64,000 nucleotides of DNA from the NCBI RefSeq assembly GCF_000292245.2, contig NZ_ALPT02000011.1:5405-69404 (forward strand), in the 5' to 3' direction. Origin of the DNA: Alkalihalobacillus alcalophilus ATCC 27647 = CGMCC 1.3604 (GTDB lineage: Bacteria; Bacillota; Bacilli; Bacillales; Bacillaceae_D). The notes below the pieces were generated by a model that was given only the letters and a program-made list of their open reading frames with translations, searched no databases and was not told the DNA's origin. This document shows, piece after piece, positions 8,015 to 16,361 of this stretch (the first letter of the stretch is position 1; each line of letters starts with the position of its first letter). A program made the translations under genes and the position numbers.

Positions 8015-8755
8015 TTGAGGAATATATGGTTTAAAACAGTAATTACTATTTCAACCTTGCTTTTCTTTACAACTGGATGTAATTCCATTACAAAAGAAAA
8101 TTTATTGGATGAAATGAATGAAACTGCCGAAACGATTGAAACCTATATTGTAGAAAATAAGATTTCCGTACAAGTGACAGAGACAAATGGACATGTTCAA
8201 GATTATGGGGGACTGACGGTCCAAGGACAAATTGACCTTAAGGAAAGCAAAGGCTTTATTGAGATGCAGGAGGATTATATTACAGAGCAATATGAAACTT
8301 TTGCTTACTTTAATGGTGATGAGCATTTTGTGAACTGGCTCGGAAACGGTTGGTATGATGAGAATTGGACGACCGAGCAGATGCATTTCTATTTTCTTAC
8401 AGATTATAATCTTGTCATTGACGCAATTAATAGTGTCACGGTTCCAATAAATGCAGACTTTGAAGAGACTAGGGACTATTATTTACTTAACTACACTGAA
8501 TATAACGCCGAAGCCTTCGAAAAATTCGCCCAAATTTTAGGGTTTGACTTATACGAAGATGTAATTAAAGAAATGCATCTAACCATACAATTTCAGAAAA
8601 AGCCATTCGCTCTCCAAAAACTTGAATTCACTTTAATTGAAGAAGCAAACGGGGTCACAAGAGAAGCCGTTATGGAAATCGAATTCCAGCGAGTTAATGA
8701 AGATTTTGAAATCGAAGTACCGTATGACATTATCGGTGAAGAAGATCAATTATAA
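8015..8755 (+). CDS. Secreted lipoprotein, DUF-type
   Basis: 246 residues from TTG 8015, which lies 8 nt after AGGGAGG. An ATG frame at 7982 exists but places the ribosome site inside the gene. The signal peptide ends in a lipobox, LFFTTGC, so Cys ~22 is lipidated and the protein is held on the outer face of the membrane. The rest is acidic and beta-rich (IEMQEDYITEQYETFAYF), resembling LolA/LppX-like or DUF6612-like lipoproteins. This resemblance is only of general character. Confidence 0.72.
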   Translation: MRNIWFKTVITISTLLFFTTGCNSITKENLLDEMNETAETIETYIVENKISVQVTETNGHVQDYGGLTVQGQIDLKESKGFIEMQEDYITEQYETFAYFNGDEHFVNWLGNGWYDENWTTEQMHFYFLTDYNLVIDAINSVTVPINADFEETRDYYLLNYTEYNAEAFEKFAQILGFDLYEDVIKEMHLTIQFQKKPFALQKLEFTLIEEANGVTREAVMEIEFQRVNEDFEIEVPYDIIGEEDQL

Positions 8756-8761
8756 TACTAA

Positions 8762-8800
8762 AACAGGCTACTAATTAAACCTTTTAGTAGCTTGTTCTCT
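8762..8800 (+). terminator. Intrinsic terminator after lipoprotein gene
   Basis: ACAGGCTACTAA and TTAGTAGCTTGT form a near-perfect stem 7 bp after the stop, followed by TCTCTTAT. Confidence 0.65.
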
Positions 8801-8840
8801 TATCTGTCTATAACCTCAATGAATTTTCACCTTAAGCACC

Positions 8841-9083
8841 TTAATATCTCGGGGCATAAATACGATCCGTATCCAGGTCAATCACAAAATCTACTTCAAG
8901 ATCTTCATCAGCTACTAACTTCTCAAAGCTATGAATACGGCAAAAAAGGTTAGGCAGGTCCTCTAATTGACAACCAGTGCTTTTCACTTGAAAATACTTT
9001 TGACGAAGCTGCTTCATTGTACACCTTTTTCCCTTTAATAAAACCCTCTCTTTAAAAAAACAGCCATCTACCTCTATAATCAA
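8841..9083 (-). CDS. Small conserved-looking hypothetical protein
   Basis: From TTG 9083 (behind GGGGAGAAGG) the product is 80 residues, starting MIIEVDGCFFKERVLLKGK. A longer frame from ATG 9155 lacks a ribosome site. The sequence is mixed alpha/beta, with a CRIHSFEKLV segment and an acidic C-terminus (DLEVDFVIDLDTDRIYAPRY). No signal peptide or membrane helix. No family is recognised. Confidence 0.5.
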   Translation of the reverse strand: MIIEVDGCFFKERVLLKGKRCTMKQLRQKYFQVKSTGCQLEDLPNLFCRIHSFEKLVADEDLEVDFVIDLDTDRIYAPRY

Positions 9084-9203
9084 TCTATCACACCTTCTCC
9101 CCTTTTCATTCACTTTGCTAGCACGGTTGTTAGTTATAAATATGCTCTTTATCATCTAGCTCAAAATTTCTTAACCTATGCATTACAAAGCTGATCTTTC
9201 TAT

Positions 9204-9479
9204 TTAAACAAATATGATTAACCATGCTAACCATAGTGGTAATATCATGACAATAACCGCCTTTAATATCGTCATCCCTTCATATCCTTTCAGCTTTAAA
9301 AGAAAGGCTGTCACGATTATATAAACGGGGTGAAAAAAGGTCATCGCTACTAACGAAATCACCACTGTGGACGGGAGTATATCAACGATTGAAGAAATAA
9401 AAAACAGCACTAAACTAATTTCCAAAATAAACACAATCGCATAACTAAACCAGAACATTTTTGGTAATGGTTGATTCAT
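9204..9479 (-). CDS. Small membrane protein, three helices
   Basis: 91 residues with three hydrophobic helices (about 8-29, 38-62, 69-90) and few charges. ATG 9479 follows AAGGAG with a 7-nt gap. It stands alone on the minus strand between a hypothetical gene and gntP. No family is recognised. Confidence 0.6.
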   Translation of the reverse strand: MNQPLPKMFWFSYAIVFILEISLVLFFISSIVDILPSTVVISLVAMTFFHPVYIIVTAFLLKLKGYEGMTILKAVIVMILPLWLAWLIIFV

Positions 9480-9675
9480 CCTATTGCTCCTTTTCTTTGA
9501 ACTAGCCTTCTTATTAGTTTGCTGTTTGCAACTAAGCTTTTGTAGGATCGTTTGGACGGCGTTCCTCTTCCTTTTTTACACACCAAGCCCGGCCAAAAAT
9601 CCACAATGTCCCAATTTTGTTCAAACACATCCTTACTATTCGCTGTAAATCACGCTTTCTCCTTTTTTTCCCAAC

Positions 9676-9708
9676 AAAAAAAAGAAGCAGCTCACAAGAA
9701 CTACTTCC
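9676..9708 (-). terminator. Terminator of the gntK-gntP operon
   Basis: Minus strand: GAAGTAG, a short loop, CTGCTTC, then eight T. It lies 13 bp beyond the gntP stop. Confidence 0.75.
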
Positions 9709-9720
9709 GAATAATTCATT

Positions 9721-11070
9721 TTATACAAATAAACTTAAAAGTAATACAAATGCTAAACCACTAATGGAAATAACGGTTTCTAATACTGTCCATGTCGCGA
9801 ATGTCTCTTTGATCGTTAAACCAAAAGATTCTTTAATAATCCAAAAACCCGTATCATTCACATGTGAAGCGATAATACTACCTGCTCCTGTTGCAAGTAC
9901 CATTAAAGCAAGGTTGACATCTGAGCCTTGCATCATTGGAATAACGAGACCCGCAGTAGTTAAAGCAGCGACTGTCGCCGACCCTTGAGCAACTCTTAAA
10001 ACAGCGGCAATGAGCCACGCTAAAATAAGAGGAGAAATCGTGCTTCCTTCAAAAATTACTGCGACATAATCACCGACTCCCCCATCAATTAATACTTGCT
10101 TCAAAGCACCACCGGCACCGATAATCAACAGCATCATTCCGATTGTTTTAATCGAATTCTCAGCCGATTTCATAACATCTTTCATCGGGATGTTTCTAGC
10201 AACTCCCATCGTATAAATCGCAAGTAAAACGGATAATAACATAACGGTTGTTGGAGCACCAATCATGGCAATTGCATCAAAAAACCAACTGGCATCAGCG
10301 AGCGATTCTTCTAATAATGATACGACAGTAGCCGCTGCCATTAAAATGACCGGGAATAAAGCGGTAAATGCACTAATGCCAAATCCAGGTGTATCTTCTA
10401 ATTTAAACTGCTTCGCATCGCCAATTTCAGTCATACTTCCCCCACCCATTTTCTCAAAGGCAGATGGAATGTATTTTTTAGCCACTTTTGTAAAGAGCGG
10501 ACCTGCAATAATTGTCGTAGGAATCGCTACAATAAAACCATATAGTAAGACCATCCCAACATTAGCCCCATACTCTTGCGAAATAACGGTTGGACCAGGA
10601 TGTGGCGGTAAAAATCCATGTGTCACTGATAAGGCTGCTACCATTGGAAGCCCTAAATATAAAATCGGCATTTTAACTTGTTTCGCAATTTGATAAATGA
10701 TTGGAATTAATAAAACCAATCCAACTTCAAAGAATAGAGCAATACCAATAATAAAGGAGGCAACCACGACCGCCCATTGAATATTTTTTTCACCAAATTT
10801 ATGTATTAATGTCATCGCAATTCGCTGGGCCCCTCCAGCATCTGCAATTAATTTACCGAGGATAGCCCCTAAACCAAATACAAGGGCAATTCCTCCTAAT
10901 GTTCCACCCATGCCTGATTCAATCGATTTAACAATATCAGCTAAAGGCATTCCAAGTGCTAAAGCAATAAAAAACGCGACAACGATTAATGAAATAAACG
11001 TATTAATCTTAAACTTCATGATTAAGATTAATAAAACCACAACACCTAAAGCAACAATTAATAAAGGCAT
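9721..11070 (-). CDS. gntP: Gluconate:H+ symporter
   Basis: 449 residues with about 12-14 membrane helices. It matches the GntP family throughout: the N-terminal LLIVALGVVVLLILIMKFKI, the ADAGGAQRIAMTL region, and the hallmark HGFLPPHPGPTVI (about residues 150-162). It imports gluconate across the cytoplasmic membrane. It lies 24 bp downstream of gluconokinase on the same strand. B. subtilis has the order gntR-K-P-Z; here neither a GntR repressor nor gntZ is adjacent. Confidence 0.93.
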   Translation of the reverse strand: MPLLIVALGVVVLLILIMKFKINTFISLIVVAFFIALALGMPLADIVKSIESGMGGTLGGIALVFGLGAILGKLIADAGGAQRIAMTLIHKFGEKNIQWAVVVASFIIGIALFFEVGLVLLIPIIYQIAKQVKMPILYLGLPMVAALSVTHGFLPPHPGPTVISQEYGANVGMVLLYGFIVAIPTTIIAGPLFTKVAKKYIPSAFEKMGGGSMTEIGDAKQFKLEDTPGFGISAFTALFPVILMAAATVVSLLEESLADASWFFDAIAMIGAPTTVMLLSVLLAIYTMGVARNIPMKDVMKSAENSIKTIGMMLLIIGAGGALKQVLIDGGVGDYVAVIFEGSTISPLILAWLIAAVLRVAQGSATVAALTTAGLVIPMMQGSDVNLALMVLATGAGSIIASHVNDTGFWIIKESFGLTIKETFATWTVLETVISISGLAFVLLLSLFV

Positions 11071-11094
11071 TTTCTCACTTCCCCAAGTAAAAGA

Positions 11095-12648
11095 TTATTT
11101 ATCTTCTTCAATTTTTCGTTGATAACGGGCAATTTGTGTATATTCCGATTCTAATGTGCGAGATAGATTGATAAATATTGGAATTAATTCTCTATATTCC
11201 TCAACATGTTCTCGTTTTGGCTGATGCTCAAATGAATGACCAACCAACTCTTCTACAACATCAAGACTATCGACTTTACCTAAACCATATAAGCCTAATA
11301 TACAAGCACCTAAACACGATGATTCATAACTTTCAGGAACTAAAACCTTTTGATCAAAAATATCCGCCATCATCTGTCTCCATATTTCAGAACGAGCAAA
11401 CCCTCCTGTTGCTTTTATGCTTGTTACCTTTGAATCCATCGCTTCCATTAAAGCTAAAAAGACCGTGTATAAATTAAAAATAACGCCTTCAAGAGCAGCA
11501 CGAATCATATCTTCTTTTTTATGACTGAGAGTCAGGCCGAAAAAGGAACCACGTACATCAGGATTCCAAAGTGGTGCACGTTCACCTGCTAAAAACGGGT
11601 GAAAAAGTAAACCGTTTGAACCTGGTCGAACCCGACTAGCAATTCTTGTCAGCACCTCATACGGATCAATCCCTAATCGTTTCGCTGTTTCTACTTCACT
11701 CGCCGCAAACTCATCTCGAATCCATCGTAACACCATACCGCCATTATTGACTGGTCCCCCAATCACCCAATGATCATTGGTTAAGGCATAACAGAACGTT
11801 CGACCTTTTGGATCGGTTTTAGGTTTAGGAATGACGGTACGAATCGCTCCACTAGTTCCAATTGTAATCGCCACTTCGCCTTCTTTAATTGCGTTAACAC
11901 CGATATTAGATAAAACGCCATCACTCGCCCCAATGATAAAAGGTGTTGTATGTAAAATCCCCATCTCACGAGCCAACTCTTGATCACAACCAGTTAAACT
12001 CTCCGTTGTCGGTACCAATTTTGATAATTGGTCCGCGGTTATTCCCGCAACTTCAAGGGCTTCTTCATCCCAATCTAATTTCTCTAAATTAAATAAACCC
12101 ATGGCTGAAGCAATAGAATAATCGACAACATATTGATTAAATAGTTTCAAAAAGACATACTCTTTTATACCTATATATTTTTTTGCTTTTAAGGAGATAT
12201 CTGGACGGTCATTCGTTAGCCATGTAATTTTACTTAAAGGTGACATTGGATGAATTGGTGTCCCTGTCCGCAGATAAATTTCATGACCATTCATTTCCTC
12301 TTTAATTTTCCGCGTCCAGCCCTCACTTCGGTTATCAGCCCAAGTAATACAATTTGTTAAAGGTTGATCGTTTTCATCGATTGCAATGACAGCATGCATG
12401 GCACTACTAAAAGAAATAAACGATAAATCTTCAGGAGTGATTTTTGACTTTTTCATTACTCCCTTAATTGACAAAAGAACAGCATGTAAAATATCATCTG
12501 GATCCTGCTCAGCCGTAGCACTGTTAGGAGTATATAACTCATACCCATTGTTTTCCTGGGCAATAATTTCACCTGTTTCTCGAAATAAAACAGCTTTTGT
12601 ACTTGTCGTACCTATGTCAAGGCCCATCATATATTTATGTTTGTCCAC
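11095..12648 (-). CDS. gntK: Gluconokinase (FGGY family)
   Basis: 517 residues. FGGY carbohydrate kinase fold: the phosphate-binding MMGLDIGTTSTKAVLF at the N-terminus, the substrate-region NRSEGWTRKIKEEMNGHEIY, the second-domain GTSGAIRTVIPK, and the C-terminal KATGGFARSEIWRQMMADIF signature. It phosphorylates gluconate to 6-phosphogluconate with ATP. The start is GTG 12648, 8 nt after GAGG. It is followed directly by gntP. Other FGGY substrates (xylulose, glycerol) are possible from the fold, but the gntP partner decides for gluconate. Confidence 0.93.
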   Translation of the reverse strand: MDKHKYMMGLDIGTTSTKAVLFRETGEIIAQENNGYELYTPNSATAEQDPDDILHAVLLSIKGVMKKSKITPEDLSFISFSSAMHAVIAIDENDQPLTNCITWADNRSEGWTRKIKEEMNGHEIYLRTGTPIHPMSPLSKITWLTNDRPDISLKAKKYIGIKEYVFLKLFNQYVVDYSIASAMGLFNLEKLDWDEEALEVAGITADQLSKLVPTTESLTGCDQELAREMGILHTTPFIIGASDGVLSNIGVNAIKEGEVAITIGTSGAIRTVIPKPKTDPKGRTFCYALTNDHWVIGGPVNNGGMVLRWIRDEFAASEVETAKRLGIDPYEVLTRIASRVRPGSNGLLFHPFLAGERAPLWNPDVRGSFFGLTLSHKKEDMIRAALEGVIFNLYTVFLALMEAMDSKVTSIKATGGFARSEIWRQMMADIFDQKVLVPESYESSCLGACILGLYGLGKVDSLDVVEELVGHSFEHQPKREHVEEYRELIPIFINLSRTLESEYTQIARYQRKIEEDK

Positions 12649-12700
12649 TACTCTCGCCTCACCCTCTAATATTTTCCATCACACAGACTTTTCAACACGT

Positions 12701-12751
12701 AAAAAAACGCTTACTTTTCTTATATAATCAACCCGAATATCTACTATGCAA
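12701..12751 (-). promoter_or_regulatory. Putative gntK promoter with weak cre-like site
   Basis: Minus strand: TTGCAT (12751-12746), a 17-bp spacer, ATTATA (12728-12723). Just downstream lies AGTAAGCGTTTTTT, which keeps the central AxCGxT of a CcpA cre site but mismatches at the ends. Catabolite control of gnt genes is established in Bacilli; the site itself is weak here. Confidence 0.35.
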
Positions 12752-12939
12752 GAGATCGGATCACCTAACTCCTATAGCGAATTATTATACGTCTTCCCAA
12801 CAAAAAATTCTACTATTTTTAATTAAATGATAAATTAGGAGGACATGCTAATCCATGTCTCTCCCTTATTTTTTTACTTCTATAAAATCTATCTTGATAT
12901 TGATTCTATCCGCTCTCCTAACTTTTTTAACAGCCTATC

Positions 12940-14499
12940 TCACCTGCGAAAGTCGATTAATTCGACCACCTTCTTTATGCCTAGGGCACTTATTAAAAGT
13001 GACAACCGTGGTCCACTTTTCTCATTTAATAAAAGTTTGTAAATGTTTTGGAATAATGCTTTTTGATTTGCTTTCATTTCTTTTTTGTCCTCTTGAGCAC
13101 ATATCGCATAAATGTGAGTCATAAGTGCCTCAGCAGGTAGTTCAATATCACCTTTGATTAAATCAACAAATTTTTGTAAGTGTTCTTGCTCTTGCCTAGG
13201 CAAAGAAGCATAATACGTTTGATTCGGCTGTTCATTCACATTGATTACACGGTGCTTATTATATTTTTTTACCCATTCCTCAACCCGATCACTCACCATT
13301 CGTAATTCATCTAACGAGTATTTCTCATCAGCTGTATTTAACACTCGCTGCAAAGCGTCCAATTGAAAATGAACAAGTGGGTAAATCCCTGCGATTTGAT
13401 TAAAGCTTGGCTCTTTTGTGTGCACTTTAGCACAAGCCAACTTTAATGCAGAAATGATAAAGTCATCCTTTAGTTGACCTTTATTAAATGCCAATTGATA
13501 CCTGTCAAATTCAACATAATTTCTTAAAACATCTTCATCCAGTCCAATATGAAAAGACATCTCTGGCTGATATTTAGCAAATAAGAACAAAATTAACTCT
13601 GGCGAATAAATTTTGAACAAATCATCAAGTGTTAGCACATTTCCAGCTGAGCTAGACATTTTAACATCTGCTCCTTTTAAACGAATAAAATCATAGGCTG
13701 CGTAATCAGGAGCTTCATATTGAAAAATCTCTTTAGCTATAACTTTTGAGACGTTATAACTCCCCGTCTCAGAAGAATGATCCCTCCCTCCTGGTTCAAA
13801 TACGACATCTTCCAGTTTCCAACGCATCGCCCAATCCACTTTCCAATTTAGCTTTATTTGATGACGGTTTGATAGTATCTTTCTTTGATTCCGGGTACAA
13901 ACACAACGATAAACAACTTCTCTTCTCTCCAAAACAACCATTTGAATATCAGTTGAATCCTTACCACAATCCTCACAATAAAGAGTAATTGGATAAAACT
14001 CCTCCCTTTCCTCTTCTTTTTGTTCACCCGTTTTAAATTGCATTAAAATATCATAAATTTCTCGTCTTTTTTCTACTGCTAACCAAATATAACTTTCATA
14101 ACGGCCAGAACGATATTGCTCCGTTTGGTAAATAAACTCCGGATCAATATCAAACCTTGTTAAAGAATGCTCGAACTGCCACTGGAAGTATTCGGCGTAG
14201 GTGCTCTTTCCTAAAGGGTCAGGAACGTCTGAATAAGGAAGTCCAATATATTTTTCATAAGAAGCTGGTACATTTTGTGGAACTTTTCGAAAGCGGTCAA
14301 AATCATCCCAAGAAAAAATAAACCTCGTTTTTTTACCATAGCTCTCTAATGCTTTTACAACAAAATAAGTCGTTACTACTTCCCTAAAATTCCCGATATG
14401 AACAGGTCCAGACGGACTAATGCCGGAAGCACAAGTAAATACCTCTTTCTCTGGATACTTTTCGATTAATCTTTCTGCTATTTTATACGCCCAATGCAT
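12940..14499 (-). CDS. lysK: Class I lysyl-tRNA synthetase
   Basis: 519 residues from ATG 14499. It has the class I signature PSGPVHIGN (HIGH equivalent, about residues 29-37) and KMSSSAG (about 240) on a LysRS-I body with Cys residues around CEDCGKDSTD and CVCTRNQRK. It charges tRNA-Lys with lysine. Class I LysRS is typical of archaea and appears in only some bacteria, often beside the usual class II enzyme. The upstream T-box with a Lys specifier supports lysine specificity. ATG 14505 and GTG 14508 also lie in frame, but AGGTGAT is best spaced for 14499. Confidence 0.95.
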   Translation of the reverse strand: MHWAYKIAERLIEKYPEKEVFTCASGISPSGPVHIGNFREVVTTYFVVKALESYGKKTRFIFSWDDFDRFRKVPQNVPASYEKYIGLPYSDVPDPLGKSTYAEYFQWQFEHSLTRFDIDPEFIYQTEQYRSGRYESYIWLAVEKRREIYDILMQFKTGEQKEEEREEFYPITLYCEDCGKDSTDIQMVVLERREVVYRCVCTRNQRKILSNRHQIKLNWKVDWAMRWKLEDVVFEPGGRDHSSETGSYNVSKVIAKEIFQYEAPDYAAYDFIRLKGADVKMSSSAGNVLTLDDLFKIYSPELILFLFAKYQPEMSFHIGLDEDVLRNYVEFDRYQLAFNKGQLKDDFIISALKLACAKVHTKEPSFNQIAGIYPLVHFQLDALQRVLNTADEKYSLDELRMVSDRVEEWVKKYNKHRVINVNEQPNQTYYASLPRQEQEHLQKFVDLIKGDIELPAEALMTHIYAICAQEDKKEMKANQKALFQNIYKLLLNEKSGPRLSLLISALGIKKVVELIDFRR

Positions 14500-14552
14500 T
14501 ATCATCACCTCAGCTCATTTTTTACACTCTTTCCTCTTCAACTTTTACAAAA

Positions 14553-14838
14553 TAAAAAACTCTCACCACCCAAGATTTTCATCTTGAGGGCGAGAGTTCA
14601 GATTTCGCGGTACCACCTCAGTTTACTTATTGATCGCTCAATAAGCCTTATCAGGTACGGCTTTATTTGCGATACCCTATCCCGATAACGTGGGAGACCG
14701 TCGTAACATCCCTAAACTTTAAAAGTATAGTTCCATACGAAGCTCAGAGGATTTTTTCAAATAAGAATTCCCACCCCTCTTCTCAGCAACCGAGGGTCTC
14801 TGTCGTTTTCCTTCTTATCTACTCGTCTCGTCATAGCC
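14553..14838 (-). promoter_or_regulatory. T-box leader (Lys specifier) of lysK
   Basis: On the minus strand the T-box core GAGGTGGTACCGCG is at 14619-14606, followed by a terminator (ACTCTCGCCCTCAAGAT with a matching arm, then TTTTT, 14598-14553). Upstream are the AGTAGATAAGAAGGAAA stem I region and a GNTG-like TTGCTGAGAAGAGGGGTGG segment. The specifier loop candidate TTGAAAAAATCC fits the GAA-NNN-A pattern with NNN = AAA (Lys). Uncharged tRNA-Lys would stabilise the antiterminator and switch lysK on. Confidence 0.92.
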
Positions 14839-14996
14839 AATAATATTATGAATAAATTACCAGAATTCCAGATTAATTTCAAGTTTTTTTTAAGGATACC
14901 TATTTAACAATAATCAAAAACTTCCAATAGAGCTCATTTTAATCAGATCGATAATTTAATGCTCATAACTATCAAAGAACATTTTTCATCATGATG

Positions 14997-15054
14997 TTGC
15001 TTACATCATAAAAATTGTATATAATTGTATTTAGATAATTATCTAAATATCTAA
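14997..15054 (+). promoter_or_regulatory. Sigma-A promoter with palindromic ArsR-type operator
   Basis: TTGCTT (14997-15002), a 17-bp spacer and TATAAT (15020-15025) are followed at once by the perfect 16-bp palindrome TTAGATAATTATCTAA (15031-15046) and a further half-site ATATCTAA (15047-15054). The palindrome covers the expected start of transcription, so the ArsR-family product of the next gene probably blocks its own promoter here. Confidence 0.82.
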
Positions 15055-15084
15055 TTTTACAATCTTTTTTAGGTGGCGAAAGCA

Positions 15085-15345
15085 ATGAATGACGTATTTA
15101 AAATTTTAGCAGATCCGACAAGGCGAAAGATTTTGGAACTTTTAAAAGAGCAAGATTTAACAGCAGGTCAAATTTACGAGCACTTTACTATTAGCAAACC
15201 TAGCATTTCCCACCATTTAAGTTTGTTAAAAAGCGCTGATTTGGTCGTGGCCGAGCGAAAAGGTCAACATATTTATTACTCAATCAATACAAGTGTCTTT
15301 CAAGATATTATTCATTGGGTTTTACATTTTCGCGAAAAAAATTGA
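15085..15345 (+). CDS. sdpR: ArsR family autorepressor, SdpR-like
   Basis: 86 residues from ATG 15085, 8 nt after AGGTGG. A GTG frame at 15073 overlaps that site. The whole protein is a winged helix: MNDVFKILADPTRRKILELL, then the recognition helix SKPSISHHLSLLKSADLVV. No cysteine metal site is seen. It resembles SdpR, which in B. subtilis represses sdpRI until SdpI binds it at the membrane. The SdpI-like gene follows 11 bp after the stop. Symbol by analogy. Confidence 0.85.
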   Translation: MNDVFKILADPTRRKILELLKEQDLTAGQIYEHFTISKPSISHHLSLLKSADLVVAERKGQHIYYSINTSVFQDIIHWVLHFREKN

Positions 15346-15356
15346 GGAGTGGTTTT

Positions 15357-15977
15357 ATGAAGAAGTACTTTATTCAAGTTACGATGATTTTGGTCACGCT
15401 CATTATTGGTTTTATCGCTTACCCTAATCTTCCTGAGCAAGTTCCACTTCATTGGGGGCTAAACGGATTTGGCAATGAAGTTCACAAATTATTTATGTTG
15501 CTGTTCTTTCCAACTTTAATGGCTTTTACACATGTCACAATCTCTTTATTACTTAAAGGTCATAAGGGGATTCGTAATCAAAAAACCTTACTATTTATTG
15601 ATAATGGGATGCTCATATTATTATTAATCTTGCAATTGCTCTTTTTAGCTTCGGGATTAGGGTGGTCCTTAAACCAAAACTTCTTTATCGGAATTCTTAT
15701 TGGCTCCGTTACCCTTTTAATTGCTAATTTTATGCCAAAATCAAAAACGAACTTTCTATTTGGACTTCGAACTCCATGGACTTTAAAGGATGAACGAGTC
15801 TGGCTCAAAGCAAATCGATTCAGTGGAAAACTATTATTTTTTGTTGGTATACTTATTGTCTCGTTATCATTTATTACTCCTAAAGAAATTGCGATGATTA
15901 GCTTGATTTTAATTCTTACAGCAGCCTTTATCGCCACTCTAGCTTCTTACATCATTTACCGAAATATAAAAGCATAA
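15357..15977 (+). CDS. sdpI: SdpI-family immunity/membrane protein
   Basis: 206 residues from ATG 15357 after GAGGAG. It has six predicted helices. The N-terminal segment YPNLPEQVPLHWGLNGFGNE is the DUF1648 motif, and the later FLFGLRTPWTLKDERVW is the SdpI motif, both known in SdpI proteins. In B. subtilis SdpI confers immunity to the SdpC toxin and also sequesters SdpR. No sdpABC toxin genes are in this window, so here it may protect against toxin from neighbours or act elsewhere in envelope function. Confidence 0.88.
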   Translation: MKKYFIQVTMILVTLIIGFIAYPNLPEQVPLHWGLNGFGNEVHKLFMLLFFPTLMAFTHVTISLLLKGHKGIRNQKTLLFIDNGMLILLLILQLLFLASGLGWSLNQNFFIGILIGSVTLLIANFMPKSKTNFLFGLRTPWTLKDERVWLKANRFSGKLLFFVGILIVSLSFITPKEIAMISLILILTAAFIATLASYIIYRNIKA

Positions 15978-15990
15978 TAGTTGATCATAA

Positions 15991-16017
15991 AATCGAGTGG
16001 TTTTTTGCCACTCGATT
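15991..16017. terminator. Bidirectional terminator
   Basis: AATCGAGTGG and CCACTCGATT form a perfect 10-bp stem between the convergent SdpI-like and membrane-protein genes, with a T-rich loop and CTTAAC after it. Confidence 0.65.
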
Positions 16018-16041
16018 CTTAACATTGACTATAATCTTCAC

Positions 16042-16344
16042 CTACTCATTCTCTTCTATTTTAAATGTCAGAAAAACTTTCACGAGTACAATTAAACCTA
16101 ACACCACTGTAATCATAAAGGTAATCGGATCTCCAGAAAGGTTAAATTCATCCACAATAATCCCTTGTTGAAACAACAATATCGCAGCAATCAAAACCGT
16201 TAAAACAGAATTTATTAAAATCACATAAGTGCCTTTCCACTTTTTTTGTCCGAATACTAAATATAGAAAGTTTAGAATAACAATGAATGATATAACAATA
16301 TAAACTGGCCGAAATAAATCAAAAGTTCCAAAAGTCTCATACAT
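16042..16344 (-). CDS. Small membrane protein, three helices
   Basis: 100 residues with three hydrophobic helices (about 11-28, 37-57, 70-92) and a short acidic tail KIEENE. It starts 17 bp after the stop of the gluzincin-TPR gene and is probably co-transcribed with it. No family is recognised. Confidence 0.6.
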   Translation of the reverse strand: MYETFGTFDLFRPVYIVISFIVILNFLYLVFGQKKWKGTYVILINSVLTVLIAAILLFQQGIIVDEFNLSGDPITFMITVVLGLIVLVKVFLTFKIEENE

Positions 16345-16361
16345 CCTTAACTACACCTCTC

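Noticed and set aside
10265..10693. 142-codon frame antisense to gntP
   Set aside because: Perfectly nested in a strongly supported transporter gene; no ribosome site; composition is that of the complement.
12701..12715. CcpA cre site for gntK
   Set aside because: The central CG and inner bases fit, but the outer bases mismatch at three to four positions. Kept only as a low-confidence part of the promoter entry.
12845..13124. Two overlapping plus-strand frames (65 and 89 codons) antisense to the lysK 3' end, one with an AGGAGG just upstream
   Set aside because: Spacing to either start is wrong, composition follows the antisense of a real gene, and a hairpin with a T run (12838-12877 region) sits over the start. 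More likely a terminator than a gene.
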